15,169 nucleotides of DNA, taken from the NCBI GenBank assembly GCA_026770615.1, contig MU631485.1, positions 249,470 through 264,638 on the forward strand, in the 5' to 3' direction. The DNA is from Pavlovales sp. CCMP2436. Lineage: Eukaryota; Haptophyta; Pavlovophyceae; Pavlovales. Under the pieces are notes generated by a model. That model ran no database searches. It was given only the letters and a program-made list of their open reading frames with translations, and had not been told where the DNA came from. Position 1 is the first letter of the stretch. Each line of letters starts with the position of its first letter. Positions 13,260 to 15,169 of this stretch are shown here, in pieces. The translations under genes and the position numbers were made by a program.

Positions 13260-14720
13260 TCAGTTCCCCTGCAATGAAGACCATAATCGCCAGATCACGC
13301 AGAATGGATGCGCGAGTCGTGGAGTGCAGTTATCGAATGTGCAGAGTGCGCAGGTGGCGACGACGGTGTGGCCGTTCGGGTCCGTAGTGTTGTGCCATGC
13401 GGTGTGTGCGACTGTGCGAGTCGAGATAGATGACCGGCGACGATACCGGAGCGTCGAGCGAGACTGCGGCCGAATTAGCCGCGCATCTCGCTGGCGTTCG
13501 GCTGGCGGGCGCGGTTTGACATCGCATTGAGCCCCTGCGCGGGTGCCTCGAGGGCGTGCGAGCTGGCGACGCGAGGGAGCGCGCGCACCGCCGGTGAGCC
13601 ACTTCGGTTGGGCGCCATGTCGTACGCTGGATATTGGCCGGCCGGCGAGCCCCTGGCGGTGACGAAGGCGGATTGGGGCGGGGTGACTGGTCGCCAGCAT
13701 CCCGCTCCGGCCGCCTACGCGCCCTGCACGCACTGCGCGGTGGGCAGGTTTGACGGCCGCTGCGGCGCAGGCGAGTAGAAATCGCGTGTTGCGCTGGGCG
13801 CGCGGCCGTGCTGCGCTGCGTACGATTGATGCGGCTGGTTGAAGAAGTAGAGGCCGCTGCGCTGGCCTGGCTGCGCATGGTCCTTTGAGTAGTTGTCAAA
13901 CTTGCGCGCGGCGCTCAGCTGCTGCTGCGAAGGGCTGCTGCAGTGGCTGCTGGTGCTGGTTGCCACAGGAGAAGAGGAGCTGCGAGACGGACTGCGGTAA
14001 GCGCTGCTGCTGCTCGACAGAGCTCGGTGGTCCGTACAACGGGCTGGCGCCTGTGCTTTAGAGATGCTCGTGCGCCGGGCTACCGCGCGCCACCGTCGGC
14101 GGGCAGAGCTGCTGCCACGACGAGCCGTTGGTCACGTAGTAGACGGGGCGCACCGGCATGCTCTCGTAGTATGGCCGCCTGCTTCTCCTGCGGCATGCGC
14201 GTACCACTCGCCATCGACCCCTGCGGCTGCATCTGTGGCTGCTGCTGCCGCTGCCGCTGCTGCTGCATCTGCTGCATCTGCTGCATCTGCTGCATCTGCT
14301 GCTGCACTTTCTACTGCGCCTGCTGCTGCTGCATCTCCAGCAGTTGAGGCGGCATGAGCTGCCGCTGCTGTTGTAGCCGCTGCTGCTGCTAATGCCACTG
14401 CTGCATCAGCTGCCGCTGCTGCTGCAGCCGCAAATCCTGCTGCTGCTGCTGCTGCGGCGGTTGCTGCTCGACGCGTGCAATGAGGCCGAGCACCGACGAG
14501 CGCGGCAGCTGTGTGCATTGACGGGTTGCCGTCGCCGACGCCAGCTGCGTTGCTGCTTCGGCGGGCGGCTGAGCCTCCGCTGGCCACGCGGGCGGCGGGG
14601 CGGAGGAGCGCGCGGCGTCGCTACCCGTCGTCATGCGCTTGGCGGGGCGGACGACGGCCGTCGTCGGCGTTGCGCGGCAGCTGCCATCTTCCTGGGCAAG
14701 CTCCAGCGATCGTGGACGCC
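13260..14720 (-). pseudogene. Gln/Met/Ser-rich tail region of the zinc-finger gene, broken
   Basis: Reading on the minus strand downstream of the fingers, protein-like sequence continues but changes frame at about 14.71, 14.16 and 14.03 kb. It includes [20 protein letters not shown], a Gln-rich stretch with MQQMQQMQQMQQ, then YYESMPVRPVYYVTNGSSWQ, then SGLYFFNQPHQSYAAQHGRA. In-frame stops occur at 14389-14391 (TAG), 14311-14313 (TAG), 14058-14060 (TAA), 13715-13717 (TAG) and 13475-13477 (TAA), with coding character continuing past each. The final frame ends at TGA 13295-13297. Such Gln/Ser/Pro-rich regions are typical activation or low-complexity tails of transcription factors. The most likely reading is a decaying gene; unrecognised introns or assembly errors are alternatives. 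Confidence 0.45.
14236..14460. repeat. CAG/CTG-rich trinucleotide region with 9-bp units
   Basis: Dense CTG (CAG on the minus strand) triplets with four exact CTGCTGCAT units at 14260-14295 and a CTG run near 14436-14453. On the coding strand they encode poly-Gln and Met-Gln-Gln repeats. Confidence 0.85.
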
Positions 14721-14726
14721 GGTTGG

Positions 14727-14898
14727 CGCGCGCGTGCGGTTCTTGTGCAGCTCCTTGTGGCGCGTGAGCGTGCCCGACTCCATGAAGCTCTTGCCGCAGT
14801 TGGGGAGCTCGCACATGTAGGGGCGCTCACCGGTGTGGACGCGCATGTGGACGGTGAGCGCGCACGAGTCCTTGAACGCCTTGTCGCAGCCCTCATGC
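14727..14898 (-). CDS. C2H2 zinc-finger protein, exon with fingers 2 (part) and 3
   Basis: Spliced to the upstream exon, finger 2 reads C-Q-H-E-G-C, 12 residues, H-M-R-V-H and the linker TGERPY. Finger 3 reads C-E-L-P-N-C, 12 residues, H-K-E-L-H. Both have the C-x4-C-x12-H-x3-H spacing of TFIIIA-type fingers, which bind DNA or RNA in the nucleus. The first codon is split with the upstream exon across a 100-bp intron (14899-14998, GTGCAT...GAGCAG). The frame loses its protein-like character after HKNRTRAP, near 14727. Confidence 0.82.
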
Positions 14899-14998
14899 CT
14901 GCTCGGTACGATGGTATGCAAAGGGTCAGTGGCGGCCGAGTGTGTGTAACATGCATGGAGCAGCTACGCGCGCGGCAGAAGAAGAGGGAAGCATGCAC

Positions 14999-15110
14999 TG
15001 GCAGCCGAAGCGGCGCTCGTCCGAGTACACGCGCATGTGGCGGCTGAGCGCGCCCGAGGCCTTGAAAGCTTTGTTGCAGGCCTCAACCTGGCACACGAAC
15101 GGGCGCTCGC
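14999..15110 (-). CDS. C2H2 zinc-finger protein, upstream exon with finger 1
   Basis: It lies between the acceptor CGCCCGCAG (upstream) and the donor CCA|GTGCAT (downstream), phase 1 in and phase 2 out. It encodes GERPFVCQVEACNKAFKASG, ALSRHMRVYSDERRFGC. The GERPF start is the standard inter-finger linker, so at least one more finger lies upstream, beyond the window. The second zinc-ligand His of this finger is Tyr (TAC for CAC), and the following linker SDERRF departs from TGERPF. This finger has probably lost normal zinc binding. Confidence 0.82.
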
Positions 15111-15169
15111 CTGCGGGCGCGCGGGAGAATAAATGACAAACGTGAAGCAATTTGTCAGAGACGTTGTCG

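Noticed and set aside
13216..13778. Plus-strand frames opposite the Gln-rich tail
   Set aside because: The minus-strand translations are compositionally protein-like and continue from the zinc-finger exons. The plus frames are shadows.

Overview
This window reads as nuclear DNA of a eukaryotic alga. There are no bacterial-style operons or ribosome binding sites. The coding stretches are GC-rich, short, and joined by GT-AG introns. The introns and spacers are AT-rich or full of poly-C and poly-G runs, microsatellites and dispersed repeats. The main gene begins with a signal-peptide-like segment followed by an Arg/Ala/Ser/Pro-rich stretch, which fits a lineage with a complex plastid. A haptophyte or similar alga is my best guess (inference, not proven).

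Layout. Positions 3-227 hold the last exon of a gene with a Tudor/chromo-like acidic domain. Positions 228-2381 are mostly non-coding, with dispersed repeats and two coding-looking fragments (1413-1721 and 1853-2080), each interrupted by an in-frame stop. A single-exon mitochondrial carrier gene lies on the minus strand (2382-3212). It is divergent from, and only about 93 bp away from, the dominant gene of the window.

The dominant gene runs on the plus strand from 3306 to 12755. By following reading frame, intron phase and conserved motifs I could join 12 exons into one uninterrupted 602-residue flavoprotein monooxygenase related to kynurenine 3-monooxygenase. It carries the GxGxxG, GADG and GDAVHT FAD-site motifs and a hydrophobic C-terminal region. 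Five introns are short (65-258 bp). Six are long (564-1930 bp) and carry most of the unusual material: decayed partial copies of neighbouring exons, two families of inverted-repeat elements, paired G and C homopolymers, a C64 run, and an antisense coding-looking island.

From about 13260 to 15110 the minus strand carries a C2H2 zinc-finger gene. The fingers (two normal, one with a His-to-Tyr loss) are followed by a Gln/Met-rich low-complexity tail. That tail shifts frame several times and contains five in-frame TAG/TAA codons, each one C-to-T change from CAG/CAA. I read it as a decaying gene or sequence with errors, but UAR-as-Gln decoding is worth testing. The plus-strand monooxygenase and the minus-strand zinc-finger gene are convergent, with an AT-rich spacer between them.
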